In this document: piece by piece, positions 38,092 to 47,741 of the stretch | Position numbering within the stretch: position 1 is the first letter of the stretch | Layout: the number at the start of each line of letters is the position of its first letter | Source of the DNA: Candidatus Xiphinematobacter sp. Idaho Grape | Lineage (GTDB): Bacteria; Verrucomicrobiota; Verrucomicrobiia; Chthoniobacterales; Xiphinematobacteraceae | Assembly (NCBI RefSeq): GCF_001318295.1 | Contig: NZ_CP012665.1 | Coordinates: 682,001 to 746,000, forward strand | Direction: 5' to 3' | Length of the DNA: 64,000 nucleotides | Program-made: the position numbers and the translations under genes | The notes under the pieces: generated by a model | Databases searched by the model: none | What the model saw: the letters and a program-made list of their open reading frames with translations, nothing else | Told to the model about the DNA's origin: nothing

Positions 38092-40665
38092 ATGTGCGAT
38101 GGTCACTACAGCGAAGTTACAGAGAGTCACGTCCTTTACCGTATTCAACGCTCTCGTCTACGATATGAAAAATCTGGACGGGTCTTCTCTGGTCCGCCTG
38201 AACAAAAGGAACCTCCTATTATCGTCCGTACTATGACAGGCCAAAGTGTCTTTTGGGATGGAAGTGATCTAGAACACCGCATTCAGTTTGCCTCAGTTGG
38301 TCTGGATCTTTGTCTGAATAGCATACAGATTGAGAGCGAGTTGCGTCGCTCCATTGGAATAGAAGTTTCTGAAGACGTCCTCAGGAAAACTGTCATTTTG
38401 AATGCAAAGACTCTAATTGAGCGTGATGCCGATTTTTCCAGGTTTGCAGGTCGTATTCTACTTTCCTACATTTATGAAGAGGTGCTGGATTGGCACATTG
38501 CGCGCGATGGTGCTGAAGGTCTAAAGGCAGCGCACTGCAAAGCTTTTAGCACATATTTGGAGAGGGCAATCACTATTGAACGTTTAACTCCGAGATTGCT
38601 CTCCTATGATTTGGGGCGTCTAGCTGATGCATTAGATCCTTCTGCGGATTTAGACTTTGATTATCTTGGAATGCAAACCCTTTATGATCGCTACCTTATA
38701 GTAGACAAAACCGTAAAGCCGATCCGCCGCCTTGAAACCCCACAGTTTTTCTGGATGAGAGTAGCCATGGGTGTCTTCCTTGAGGACTTTGGGGATCGTA
38801 CTGCCCTAGCCATGCAATTATATTGCCTCTACAAAAATAGGAGGTTTTGTTCCTCTACGCCTACATTGTTTAACTCTGGCACCCTGCATAGTCAGCTTTC
38901 TTCATGTTACCTCTATAAGGTGGATGATAGTATCGAATCCATCATGCAACGGGGTATCGCAGATAATGCCTATCTCGCAAAGTGGGCAGGGGGACTTGGA
39001 GGGTCGTGGACAGCGGTACGTGGAACTGGTAGTTACATTAAAGGCACTAATGGGGAAAGCCAGGGAGTGATCCCGTTTCTAAAACTGCACAACGATCAGT
39101 TGGTGGCCGTTAACCAAGGGGGGAAGCGCAAAGGCTCTGGCTGCGCTTATTTAGAAACATGGCACAGCGATATTTTTGACTTCCTCAAGCTGCGTGTCAA
39201 TACAGGTGATGAGCGGCGGCGCACCCATGATATGAACACAGCAAATTGGATTCCGGATCTCTTTATGAAGCGCATGGAAGCACGGCAAAGCTGGATGCTT
39301 TTTCGCTCTAATGAGGTCCGAGATCTTCACGGACTTTACGGACGGTTATTTGAGGAACGTTATCAATATTATGAAACCCTTGCACGTCGAGGTCAGATCT
39401 TTGGACAAGAGGTACCTGCGATTGATTTGTGGAAGGAGATGCTCAGAATGGTCTTTGAGACAGGTCATCCCTGGATAACTTTTAAGGACCCTTGCAATAT
39501 TTGCTCACCGCAGGACCACGTTGGTGTGGTCTACTCCTCAAACCTCTGCACGGAGATTACGCTTAATACTAGCGAAGAGGAGACAGCGGTTTGCAACCTT
39601 GGATCCATTGTTTTAGATAGCCATATTCTTGAAGATGGCAGCATTGATCACACGATGTTGAGAGATACTATCCGGACTGCTGTGCGTGCACTAGATAATG
39701 TTATTGATATTAACTTTTATCCAATCGAAGCCGCTAGAAGAAGTAGCCTACGCCATCGCCCTATTGGGCTAGGCGTGATGGGATTGCAAAATGCTCTACA
39801 CAAGCGTGGGATCGGTTTTGCCTCACAAGAGGCCATAGAGTTTAACGACGAATTTATGGAAGTAATTGCATTCTACGCCTACAGTGCCTCTAGCGATCTC
39901 GCAGCTGAGCGTGGTACTTACGAGAGTTATGCAGGCTCCAAATGGGACCGTGGCATCCTCCCCCAGGATACTATTACTCTTCTGGAGCAGGAAAGAGGAG
40001 GATTCACAGAAGTTCCAAGAGACTGTAGTAGGATGGATTGGAAAATCGTACGCGAAAAGATACGTAAGCAGGGGATGCGCAATTCGAATGTGCTTGCCAT
40101 CGCTCCTACTGCAACTATCTCCAATATCATGGGGACCACTCCATGTATTGAGCCAAATTTCCGCAACCTTTACGTGAAGAGCAATTTAGGTGGTGATTTC
40201 GTTGTACTTAACAGGGAGCTTGTTCTAGATCTGAAAGCGGAAGGGCTGTGGAATTCAGATATGCTCGACCAACTCAAATACTTTAACGGTGAGCTTGAAG
40301 ACATTCCAAATATCCCTAAGCCTCTTAAGGAGAAGCACCTTACAGTATTTTCTATCGACTTTAATTATATTGTCGATGCCGCTGCACGCCGCCAGAAGTG
40401 GATCGACCAATCTCAATCTGTGACCCTTTTTCTGGCAGATCCAGACATGAAAACCCTTAGTCACATGTACCGTGCCGCTTGGAGAAAGGGACTAAAAACG
40501 ACCTACTATCTTCGCATACTGAGTGCTTCTGACATCGAAAAAATCACTCTTTCCGAATCAAAGAAAAAGATCCGTGGAACAGTTGCCAAAGTGGCTGCAA
40601 GTGCAGCAGCGGTTTGTTCCCTAGAAACTCACCAGGTCAGCTTTGGGTGTGAGGCTTGCCAGTGA
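38092..40665 (+). CDS. nrdA: Ribonucleoside-diphosphate reductase R1 (large) subunit
   Basis: Catalytic subunit that reduces ribonucleotides using the radical made by NrdB. The 857-residue protein has redox cysteines in LSSCYLYKV and TAVCNLGSI, the thiyl cysteine and glutamate in SNLCTEITLN, the tyrosine pair of the radical path in GLKTTYYLR, the PTATISNIMGTTPCIEPN loop and a C-terminal CEAC pair for re-reduction. The N-terminal about 130 residues resemble only the degraded end of an ATP-cone region (LIERDADFSRFAGRILLSYIYEEV); complete cones, present in two or three copies in chlamydial NrdA (over 1000 residues), are not visible. That may change allosteric control of activity by dATP. Confidence 0.96.
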   Translation: MCDGHYSEVTESHVLYRIQRSRLRYEKSGRVFSGPPEQKEPPIIVRTMTGQSVFWDGSDLEHRIQFASVGLDLCLNSIQIESELRRSIGIEVSEDVLRKTVILNAKTLIERDADFSRFAGRILLSYIYEEVLDWHIARDGAEGLKAAHCKAFSTYLERAITIERLTPRLLSYDLGRLADALDPSADLDFDYLGMQTLYDRYLIVDKTVKPIRRLETPQFFWMRVAMGVFLEDFGDRTALAMQLYCLYKNRRFCSSTPTLFNSGTLHSQLSSCYLYKVDDSIESIMQRGIADNAYLAKWAGGLGGSWTAVRGTGSYIKGTNGESQGVIPFLKLHNDQLVAVNQGGKRKGSGCAYLETWHSDIFDFLKLRVNTGDERRRTHDMNTANWIPDLFMKRMEARQSWMLFRSNEVRDLHGLYGRLFEERYQYYETLARRGQIFGQEVPAIDLWKEMLRMVFETGHPWITFKDPCNICSPQDHVGVVYSSNLCTEITLNTSEEETAVCNLGSIVLDSHILEDGSIDHTMLRDTIRTAVRALDNVIDINFYPIEAARRSSLRHRPIGLGVMGLQNALHKRGIGFASQEAIEFNDEFMEVIAFYAYSASSDLAAERGTYESYAGSKWDRGILPQDTITLLEQERGGFTEVPRDCSRMDWKIVREKIRKQGMRNSNVLAIAPTATISNIMGTTPCIEPNFRNLYVKSNLGGDFVVLNRELVLDLKAEGLWNSDMLDQLKYFNGELEDIPNIPKPLKEKHLTVFSIDFNYIVDAAARRQKWIDQSQSVTLFLADPDMKTLSHMYRAAWRKGLKTTYYLRILSASDIEKITLSESKKKIRGTVAKVAASAAAVCSLETHQVSFGCEACQ

Positions 40666-40769
40666 CTTGACCGGGTGCTATGTGCCTATGCACGGCATAA
40701 TTTGCCCCCAAAATCTTCCATCACCGCAAAGCAAACGTGGGAAGGGCCTCTCTTTGGAAGAATTGCCTT

Positions 40770-41801
40770 TTAACTCATAGATTCTAGAGCGTACCGTGCT
40801 GCGCCTAGAAGGGCGGTTTGATCATTTAGGATAATCTTGATGGGCATTGCTTTCATCAAAGAACCCATCCTTCCCTTATCCGCAAATGCATGGAGAAAGA
40901 CAGAGCTTTTTATGTATTCAGCATTTCGTATGGGGATGCCGCCCCCTAGGTAGACCCCACCGGTAGCCATTACTTTTAGGGCTAAATTTCCAGCTTCTGC
41001 ACCCAAACATCCCACAAAAATTTCCATGGTTTGTACACAAACAGGACACGTTCCTGCGTGAGCATACTTAGAGACGACGTATGCAGCATCCTGAAAGGCA
41101 ACATGTTGCTCTGCCATTTCTTCTACCACCCTTGGTGAGGGCTCCATGCGTCCTGTACTTTGCAAAAAATTAAAGATGTTCTGGATACCTTGACCGCTAA
41201 TAATGCGCTCATAGCTGACATGTCCAAATTGGCGTGTGAGATAGCGTAAAAGAGCGATTTCCAGATCACTGCGAGGTGAAAAATCTGCATGCCCCCCTTC
41301 ACAAGCCCAAACTTGGTGGCGTTTTCCATCCCAGTAGATGCCAGCTTCACCCAGTCCTGTTCCAGGGGAAATAACACAACGGTTGCCAGCACCTAATTCG
41401 AGATTTCCTTCCTGAATAGTCAGAAAATCGGAGAGTTTTAGTTCTGTGATTCCATGCGCATTTGCAGCTAAGTCATTGATAAGATGTACCGAAGGAATGG
41501 AAAACTCCTCTGCAATCTCTTGGCTGTGAATGCTCCAGGGCAAATTACTTAACTTAACCTCATCTCTATGGACAGGCCCGGGCACTCCAAAGCATGCTGC
41601 CTGGATGGGGAAGGTCTCTCTAAAAAGAAATCCACGTAAGATTGTATTCAGACGTGGAAAGGAGGCGCTTGGATATCGGCGAGTTCTTAGTAGCACTAGG
41701 TGCTTTCCTGTTTTATTGTGGTCTATGCTGAAAAGAGCAATGATGCATTTTGTGCCGCCGATATCTCCTGCCAGAATGTATTCTGATCGATGAGGGGGCA
41801 T
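40770..41801 (-). CDS. glk: Glucokinase
   Basis: Phosphorylates glucose to glucose 6-phosphate with ATP. The 343-residue protein belongs to the bacterial Glk (non-ROK) family: the phosphate-binding LAGDIGGTKCIIALF, FGVPGPV, the sugar-binding HLINDLAANAHG, VISPGTGLGEAGI and the conserved CEGGHADFSPR. I used ATG 41801 because MPPHRSEYILAGDIGGTK fits the family; the frame extends 19 hydrophobic residues upstream. Its product feeds zwf (55.1 kb). It is convergent with nrdA. Confidence 0.95.
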   Translation of the reverse strand: MPPHRSEYILAGDIGGTKCIIALFSIDHNKTGKHLVLLRTRRYPSASFPRLNTILRGFLFRETFPIQAACFGVPGPVHRDEVKLSNLPWSIHSQEIAEEFSIPSVHLINDLAANAHGITELKLSDFLTIQEGNLELGAGNRCVISPGTGLGEAGIYWDGKRHQVWACEGGHADFSPRSDLEIALLRYLTRQFGHVSYERIISGQGIQNIFNFLQSTGRMEPSPRVVEEMAEQHVAFQDAAYVVSKYAHAGTCPVCVQTMEIFVGCLGAEAGNLALKVMATGGVYLGGGIPIRNAEYIKSSVFLHAFADKGRMGSLMKAMPIKIILNDQTALLGAARYALESMS

Positions 41802-42041
41802 GAAGAAGTGTAATGTTAGCAATGTTTTGCTTGTTAGGGCAAAGGCAGACAATGCCATTGATACCTAGAGTTGGCAATAAGGATGATAGGTAAGTCTCCC
41901 TGTCAGAAACTAATGAATAGCTCCCCTAAGAGTGTCCTTTCCTGACGGGGAAAGAGTAAGTTATTGCGAATAACCGCTTGGCATTAACAAATTCCTTCTG
42001 GATATTTTTTGAAAGAGTGATAGACTCCGGTGTACTCCCTT
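41802..42041. other. Divergent gap between glk and the small winged-helix-like gene
   Basis: About 240 bp of divergent upstream sequence. It should contain both promoters; I see no clear element. Confidence 0.3.
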
Positions 42042-42344
42042 ATGCAAAGAAAAAGTGCTTTCTCCCGTCGGATTCCAGACCTTGTTACGGAGGAGCTTGT
42101 TGCTGCTCTTCTTAAAGGGAACAGTGCCTTTGAATTCAAACATCTGTTTGATATCGTCCACGAGAGACTGCGTGCCAGAAATGCTGCAAGTGGCGGTGAA
42201 GAGATGTTGCGCTTGAGAGCTTACGAAAAGCTTCAGAATCTTGTCTCCCGTGGGATGGTTAAAAAAAGTGGCAGGAAGTATAGGGGGTTGGCCTCTTTAG
42301 CTAAAGCATCGACTGCAGCAGACACTCCTCTAGCTATTAAGTAA
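42042..42344 (+). CDS. Small basic hypothetical protein, winged-helix-like
   Basis: A 100-residue protein I do not recognise as a named family. It starts MQRKSAFSRRIPDLVTEEL, and its second half (LRLRAYEKLQNLVSRGMVKKSGRKYRGL) has the look of a winged helix: a recognition-type helix followed by a short basic hairpin with R-G-M-V-K-K and K-Y-R-G-L. The charge pattern and length suggest a nucleic-acid-binding protein. I preferred the ATG at 42042 over a GTG four codons upstream. It stands alone next to glk. Confidence 0.7.
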   Translation: MQRKSAFSRRIPDLVTEELVAALLKGNSAFEFKHLFDIVHERLRARNAASGGEEMLRLRAYEKLQNLVSRGMVKKSGRKYRGLASLAKASTAADTPLAIK

Positions 42345-42533
42345 AAACCCCTCCTCCTTTTTAGCACGCCAAGCGAGCCCTGATATAGTAGGACAAATGT
42401 CTCCTTCCATGAAGGAATCTCCGCATGAAAGCAGAAGGGACTGCGTTGGAGAAGAGAGCAACCAGAAGAAGTCCCCCAGGAAGGGCACACAAGAGAACCA
42501 GTCGATTCTGCCTGCAGTGGAAGAACGGAAAAA
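42345..42533. other. Short spacer after the winged-helix-like gene
   Basis: Spacer of about 190 bp with a C-rich start (AAACCCCTCCTCC). No gene or terminator is clear; the small ORF that follows is listed separately. Confidence 0.3.
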
Positions 42534-42629
42534 ATGCGTCAGGGAGGCCCCAAGAAAAAGCTCAGAATAAAGAAAGATAGGTTCGGCACGAAGTTTCTAA
42601 AACTGATGCCCCATAAAAAGGCTTTGTAA
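42534..42629 (+). CDS. Possible 31-residue very basic small protein
   Basis: ATG 42534 to TAA 42627-42629 encodes a Lys/Arg-rich peptide containing GGPKKKLRIKKDRFGTKF and ending MPHKKAL, with 10 lysines and 3 arginines in 31 residues. Composition and size recall small ribosomal proteins or ribosome-associated peptides, but I cannot match it to bL36, bTHX or another named one. It is preceded by AACGGAAAAA, not a strong Shine-Dalgarno. It lies 20 bases from the convergent remnant gene. A chance frame in purine-rich DNA would also be lysine-rich. Confidence 0.35.
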   Translation: MRQGGPKKKLRIKKDRFGTKFLKLMPHKKAL

Positions 42630-42648
42630 ACTCACATGACTACAGCAC

Positions 42649-43377
42649 TTACGGAAATTTCTGAGAGCAACTGGTAAGTATGGCGCGAGCTACCATACTC
42701 TCCCAAAGCTTCTTCTTTTGAAAGATCTCAATGCTCTGACGTACAGAATCCAAAAACGCGTTTGGTGTGGCATCATAAAAGATAAATCCATATCCTGTAT
42801 TGCTAGTCTCATCGTACTCTTGCACTAGCCTGCAGAGGCTCCTTCTGGCAGAGGCAACCGGAATGGCTCCGTACCTTAATGCCCGTGTCAGGAAAATGCT
42901 ACCTGGCTCTTCTTCTGTTATAGGTGTAGGTGCTAAGAGCGCATGGGATCCTCTAAGGACACGATTGGCCCACGAATCATCATACTCCTGTAGATAGGAG
43001 AATTTAGAGACATGTCTACGAGCAATAAATCTGAGTGTGGATCCGTCTTTATCTCGAACATCACCTAGGACAATGAGACGTACATCTTCAGCAAGAAATC
43101 GGTCCAGAACAGGCAGCAAAATGTTCATCCACCCATCTTCTCCCAGCATTTGACTGATCAAGGTAAAGACAGGTCCCCGAGGAAAAGGAGCAAGCCAAAG
43201 CGAGGAAAGAAGCCTGGTCGTGCACAAAAACTTATCCCCTACTATACCACGTACTTTTGCCGACGATGAACAACCCTTATTGGAACTCTGGACTGCATCG
43301 CCTTTTCCACTTTGCCGGATGCCTGACTTACCACCAACCTTCGTTCTGGGGAACATACAAAACTTAAGAAAGCACAA
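42649..43377 (-). pseudogene. Truncated glycogen/starch synthase-like glycosyltransferase (GlgA C-terminal half)
   Basis: The 242-residue frame resembles only the C-terminal GT-B domain of GlgA: PVFTLISQMLGEDGW (usual ISR...QKG), VRLIVLGD, then EEEPGSIFLTRALRYGAIPVAS where GlgA has EPCGLTQLYALRYGT, and a closing GYGFIFYDATPNAFLDSVRQ. The N-terminal half (about 240 residues, including the KTGGL ADP-glucose site) is missing and upstream DNA is not coding. The T-G-G-L loop that follows the ALRYG strand is also lost. I therefore call a remnant, although the intact 242 codons leave room for a kept, repurposed domain. An ORF-level start at 43377 is arbitrary. Confidence 0.65.
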
Positions 43378-43584
43378 AGATATAATATCTATCTTAGTAG
43401 GCTATCTTAGTAGGATTACTGGGCATTGCGTATAGATATCTTCGAGCAAAGGATGAATCTCACCTGAGTTAAAGTACGCGGATACCCTCCCACCTTCCCT
43501 ACCTTCGGTACTATCCTTTACCACGTTTTCGGCAGCCGAAGTACGTCCCGGCGTGTAGCCTCCTTACATAAAAGTGCTAATTTG

Positions 43585-44352
43585 TCAGTCAGGAATACCG
43601 ATGGCTGTCCTCAAAGATGCCATAGTATAGTGACGGTTCGTTCTAGAGATAAATTCTACTGGAATGCTTGCAGGACAGACGGCCTCACACTCGTAAAAAT
43701 TGGAACATCCTCCAAATCCCTCGGCATCCGTGGCATGTATCATATTGAGAACACGCTGCCGAGCTTCCAGTCTCCCTTGTGGCAGGAGTTCCAAGTGCGT
43801 CACTTTTGCAGCGACAAAGAGCATAGCGGAACTATTTGGACAAGCGGCCACGCAGGCTCCACAACCAATGCATGCTGCAGCATCCATAGCTAACTCAGCG
43901 GTGGCTTTTGGAATAGGATGGGCATTTGCGTCCGAAGCAGAACCAGATCGTTCGCTAATGAAGCCGCCTGCTTGAATGATACGGTCAAACGCAGAACGGT
44001 CGACAGAAAGGTCACAGAGAACAGGAAATGAAGTAGCCCGAAAGGGTTCGATGTAAATAGTTGAACCATTAGAAAATTTCCGCATGTAAAGCTGGCAAGT
44101 AGTCTCACCTCCCGTACAGCCATGGCCATGCGGGACGCCATTGATTGTCAGGCCACATGTCCCACAAATTCCTTCCCGGCAATCATGATCGAACTGGATA
44201 GGAATCTCCCTCCGGGAGGTAAGGTCTTCATTGACAATGTCCAGCATTTCTAGAAATGAAGCCTCAGATGGAATATTCCTTGCTTCGTAGTCTACCATTC
44301 TCCCGAGCTCTCTTGGGCCGGCCTGTCGCCAAACCTTAAGATGGAAATTCAT
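43585..44352 (-). CDS. sdhB: Succinate dehydrogenase iron-sulfur subunit
   Basis: Electron-transfer subunit of complex II. The 255-residue protein has the plant-ferredoxin-type 2Fe-2S ligands in DCREGICGTCGLTINGVPHGHGC in part, and the 4Fe-4S/3Fe-4S ligands in CIGCGACVAACP and CSNFYECEAVCP. I used ATG 44352 (MNFHLKVWRQAGP), as the additional 20 upstream residues lie towards sdhA and are unlike SdhB. It is the last gene of sdhC-sdhA-sdhB, 16 bases after sdhA. The form matches type B enzymes of Bacteroidetes and chlamydiae. Confidence 0.97.
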   Translation of the reverse strand: MNFHLKVWRQAGPRELGRMVDYEARNIPSEASFLEMLDIVNEDLTSRREIPIQFDHDCREGICGTCGLTINGVPHGHGCTGGETTCQLYMRKFSNGSTIYIEPFRATSFPVLCDLSVDRSAFDRIIQAGGFISERSGSASDANAHPIPKATAELAMDAAACIGCGACVAACPNSSAMLFVAAKVTHLELLPQGRLEARQRVLNMIHATDAEGFGGCSNFYECEAVCPASIPVEFISRTNRHYTMASLRTAIGIPD

Positions 44353-44368
44353 GGCTGTGTGCACGGCT

Positions 44369-46288
44369 CTATTTGTAACTTCGTGTAGCAAACTGGACGG
44401 ATTCGTATACAAGGTGCTCTTTTATGAGAGAAGGAGCAACGTGTTCCCCATCAAACTTCCATGCTGCTACGTAGGCATAGTTTTCGTCGTCGCGAAGGGC
44501 TTCTCCCTCATCTGTTTGATGCTCTATACGGAAATGACCTCCACAGGATTCCTCTCGGTGGAGAGCATCGTAGCAAAGAAGCTCACCAAACTCCAAAAAA
44601 TCAGCTATGCGGCCAGCCTTTTCCAAGGACTGATTCAACCCCTCTCCAGTACCTGGAATGCTAGCATTCCTCCAGAATTCCTCGCGGATCTTTGGAATCT
44701 CCTCGAGTGCCCTCTGCAGGCCTTCTCGGCTACGAGACATGCCGCAGTTGTTCCATAAAAGCAACCCTAATTCACGGTGGAAAGAGTCTGTTGAACGGTT
44801 GCCACGGATAGAGAGCAGTTGCGCAGTGCGAGTACCTACCCTGTGCTCTGCGCTACGAAAGGCAGGATGGTCAGACGAAGGCCGCTGGACTCCCAATTGG
44901 GTAACAAGGTAATCTGTGAGGGTGTAAGGAATAATAAAATAGCCGTCTGCAAGCCCCTGCATGAGGGCACTAGCTCCAAGCCGATTAGCGCCATGATCAG
45001 AGAAATTGGCTTCCCCCAAAACATAAAGACCAGGAATATTACTCATCAGATTGTAGTCAACCCAAAGCCCACCCATAGTATAATGGACCGCTGGGTAGAT
45101 GCGCATTGGCAACTCGTAAGCGTCTTCCCCGGTGATATTATTGTAGATTTTGAAGAGGTTGCCGTAGCGTTCCTCAATTATAGGGCGTCCCAGTCTTCTT
45201 AGAGCATCACTGAAGTCAAGGTAAACACCACGCCCTCCTGGGCCAATTCCACGTTCCTCATCGCAGACTTCCTTCGCGCTGCGGGAGGCAATGTCGCGGG
45301 GAGCTAGGTTACCATAGCCTGGATATTTACGCTCAAGATAGTAGTCCCTTTCAACTTCTGAGATACCCCTGGGGGGCCTGAAACAGTCCTCTTTACGTTT
45401 GGGTACCCAGACTCGACCATCGTTGCGCAACGATTCAGACATAAGGGTAAGCTTAGACTGGTAATCTCCACTGGCAGGAATGCAGGTAGGATGGATTTGG
45501 GTATAACAGGGGTTGGCAAATAAGGCGCCTTGCTTGTAAGCCCTGTACGTGGCAGTCACGTTGCAGCCCTTTGCATTTGTTGAAAGGTAGAAAATATTGC
45601 TGTACCCACCGGTGCAAAGGAGCACTGCATCAGCTGCGTGGCTATCCACCCTACCGGTTACAAGGTTACGCACAACAATACCCTTAGCGTGTCCGTGTAC
45701 TAGAATTAGGTCGAGCATTTCTGTGCGTGGCAACATCTCGACCTGTCCTAAGGCGACTTGGCGCTGCAGGGCCTGATAAGCACCTAACAGAAGCTGTTGC
45801 CCAGTTTGGCCGCGGGCATAAAAGGTTCTGGAGACCTGAGCCCCTCCGAAAGAGCGATTAGCTAGAAGTCCACTATACTCGCGTGCAAAGGGGACCCCCT
45901 GTGCAACACATTGATCGATAATAAAAGTACTCACTTCAGCGAGGCGATATACATTGGCTTCACGTGATCGGAAGTCCCCGCCTTTGATGGTGTCATAAAA
46001 AAGACGAAAAACACTGTCGCCATCGTTTTGATAGTTTTTTGCGGCGTTAATCCCTCCTTGAGCTGCAATACTGTGAGCACGTCGGGGGCTATCTTGATAG
46101 CAAAAACACCTTACCTGATATCCCTGTTCCCCCAATGTTGCCGCTGCTGAGGCTCCAGCCAGACCGCTTCCTACCACCAGTATCTTAAACTTGCGCTTGT
46201 TGGCGGGGCTGATAAGCCCTGCAGTATCCTTGAATAGAGCCCACTTCTTTCCAAGGGGCCCTCCGGGAATCTTCGCGTCCAGCGTCAT
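44369..46288 (-). CDS. sdhA: Succinate dehydrogenase flavoprotein subunit
   Basis: Oxidises succinate to fumarate with covalently bound FAD. The 639-residue protein has the dinucleotide fold [20 protein letters not shown], the FAD-linking histidine in [15 protein letters not shown], the substrate region [11 protein letters not shown], active-site arginine/histidine blocks in [16 protein letters not shown] and [14 protein letters not shown]. Length and motifs fit the type B group. It follows sdhC by four bases. Its product, fumarate, is the substrate of FumC at the left end of the window. Confidence 0.98.
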   Translation of the reverse strand: MTLDAKIPGGPLGKKWALFKDTAGLISPANKRKFKILVVGSGLAGASAAATLGEQGYQVRCFCYQDSPRRAHSIAAQGGINAAKNYQNDGDSVFRLFYDTIKGGDFRSREANVYRLAEVSTFIIDQCVAQGVPFAREYSGLLANRSFGGAQVSRTFYARGQTGQQLLLGAYQALQRQVALGQVEMLPRTEMLDLILVHGHAKGIVVRNLVTGRVDSHAADAVLLCTGGYSNIFYLSTNAKGCNVTATYRAYKQGALFANPCYTQIHPTCIPASGDYQSKLTLMSESLRNDGRVWVPKRKEDCFRPPRGISEVERDYYLERKYPGYGNLAPRDIASRSAKEVCDEERGIGPGGRGVYLDFSDALRRLGRPIIEERYGNLFKIYNNITGEDAYELPMRIYPAVHYTMGGLWVDYNLMSNIPGLYVLGEANFSDHGANRLGASALMQGLADGYFIIPYTLTDYLVTQLGVQRPSSDHPAFRSAEHRVGTRTAQLLSIRGNRSTDSFHRELGLLLWNNCGMSRSREGLQRALEEIPKIREEFWRNASIPGTGEGLNQSLEKAGRIADFLEFGELLCYDALHREESCGGHFRIEHQTDEGEALRDDENYAYVAAWKFDGEHVAPSLIKEHLVYESVQFATRSYK

Positions 46289-46292
46289 TTTA

Positions 46293-47027
46293 TCATCTTA
46301 TAAAGTCCGCACCTAGTCCAAAAAATAGAATGGAGACAGGGATGGAAGTGTAGCCTACAAAAAGCATCCATGCGATAAAATAACCAGCAGCGCAAAAGAC
46401 TGGCCGAAACTTTCGGTTGGAAATACCTAATGTTTGGAAAAGACTTCCAACACCATGGCTTAGATGGAAAGCAAGCAGAAAAAGACCGAGGATATATAGC
46501 CCTGAAATAAAAGGATTGCGAAATCCATGAGCAATCATGCTGAATATATCACGTTCACCATCAGGGGTCTTTAAATGCGCATGCGCAGGTTGTACAAGTC
46601 CCCATGTGAAATGACAAAGATGGAACAAGACAAAGATAAAGACGCTGACCCCGCTCAGCCGTACTGTGCGATTAAAAAGCCTCGTTTGAATGTGTGTGCG
46701 AAAAACATTTTTTATGGTAGCCTTTGCAGCTCCTCTCCATAGAGCTACAGTAAAGTAAATGTGAAGAAAGCCTGCTACTAAAAGAATAATCCGTACTGTC
46801 CAGAGGACGGGCCAGAAGTCTCGCAAATGTTTCCCATAACTGTTGGTCCAACTTGGCCCCATGTAAACGGTCAAGTTCCCCAATAGGTGCCCAAACAGGA
46901 AAGACAGGAGGATAATTCCGGTGAGGGCGACGATGGTTTTACTTCCCACAGAAGAATGTGCCCAAACAGAGGAACCTAGCGAGGAGGAATTTCCCCGCAA
47001 GGTAGTCCATGTTGGAGGAGACGACAT
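46293..47027 (-). CDS. sdhC: Succinate dehydrogenase cytochrome b subunit, type B
   Basis: Membrane anchor that binds two b hemes and passes electrons to quinone. The 244-residue protein has five predicted membrane helices, roughly starting at [66 protein letters not shown] and [14 protein letters not shown], with histidines in each of the first four that fit di-heme ligation. A single fused anchor without SdhD defines type B. ATG 47027 was chosen over 47063. A small hairpin, CCCCT-ATTA-AGGGG, lies about 19 bases upstream of the start. Confidence 0.93.
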   Translation of the reverse strand: MSSPPTWTTLRGNSSSLGSSVWAHSSVGSKTIVALTGIILLSFLFGHLLGNLTVYMGPSWTNSYGKHLRDFWPVLWTVRIILLVAGFLHIYFTVALWRGAAKATIKNVFRTHIQTRLFNRTVRLSGVSVFIFVLFHLCHFTWGLVQPAHAHLKTPDGERDIFSMIAHGFRNPFISGLYILGLFLLAFHLSHGVGSLFQTLGISNRKFRPVFCAAGYFIAWMLFVGYTSIPVSILFFGLGADFIR

Positions 47028-47741
47028 ATCTGAACGTCCTATTACCCCTATTAAGGGGGACATTCAATACTTCTTTTGGCAATCTTATGCTTGCAATCCA
47101 GGGTAACAGTTCATTGAAAGTTTATTCATGGATAAAATTTATCCCTTTCCAAAGCAAGCTCGCCTTGGTAAGGAAATGCGGCCTAGACGTAGCTACCGTA
47201 GCAATAATTAAAGAGAGATACGGTCGACGCCTGCTGGATACGGGAACCCTAAAAAATCGATCCTAACCAAGCATTGAGGATTGCAAGCGTTCAAGAGAAA
47301 AAACAACAGGTATGGTTTCATTGTACGAGTTATAGGCTGAGAAGGATAAGCGGTAAGGGAGTAGTTTGGCAGATCAAGCTTTTTGATTACACGGGAACAG
47401 TTGTTTGCCATTTGCTAGTCTCGGCGAAGGACGGTTCTGTTCTACTGCCCCTAGCGTCGGAGCTTAGTAGGTCTTCTCGATCTCGATCGAGGAGTGAGTG
47501 GATACAGGGCCGGTCTGGTTGGATATAAGAGGTCCACCGCCTTAACTCTCGCATACAAAGTACGGGACCCTAGTAGACAAATGGTAGATAAAACTAAAGA
47601 CACCTTTCTGCGTACTGTAGGGACTCTCCAAGAGTGGATTACAGGAAAACGAGCCATTGCAGTACACTAAGAAGATAGCACTCCCTGAGCATTTAAGATA
47701 GAGTGAGTCGATAGAGTAAGTCGGTGCTGAGTACAACTTGT
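47028..47741. other. Divergent gap between sdhC and nfeD
   Basis: About 710 bp. It includes a possible PepSY-like remnant at 47274-47528 (listed separately) and the GATCTCGATCGAG repeat-like stretch near 47480. Promoters for sdhCAB and the nfeD-floA cluster should lie here, with none clear by eye. Confidence 0.4.
47274..47528 (+). pseudogene. Possible PepSY-like gene remnant
   Basis: A TTG-initiated 84-codon frame contains VVWQIKLFDYTGTVV then CHLLVSAKDGSVLL, which resembles the strand-turn pattern of PepSY domains (W-x-I-x-L-x-D-x-x-G ... V-S-A-x-D-G-x-V-L). It lacks a signal peptide and ends in an odd arginine/serine-rich tail. I read it as a decayed gene at best; chance is not excluded. 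Confidence 0.2.

Noticed and set aside
37742-38092. 116-codon frame between nrdB and nrdA
   Set aside because: Not an ATP-cone sequence and out of frame with nrdA; likely a chance frame.
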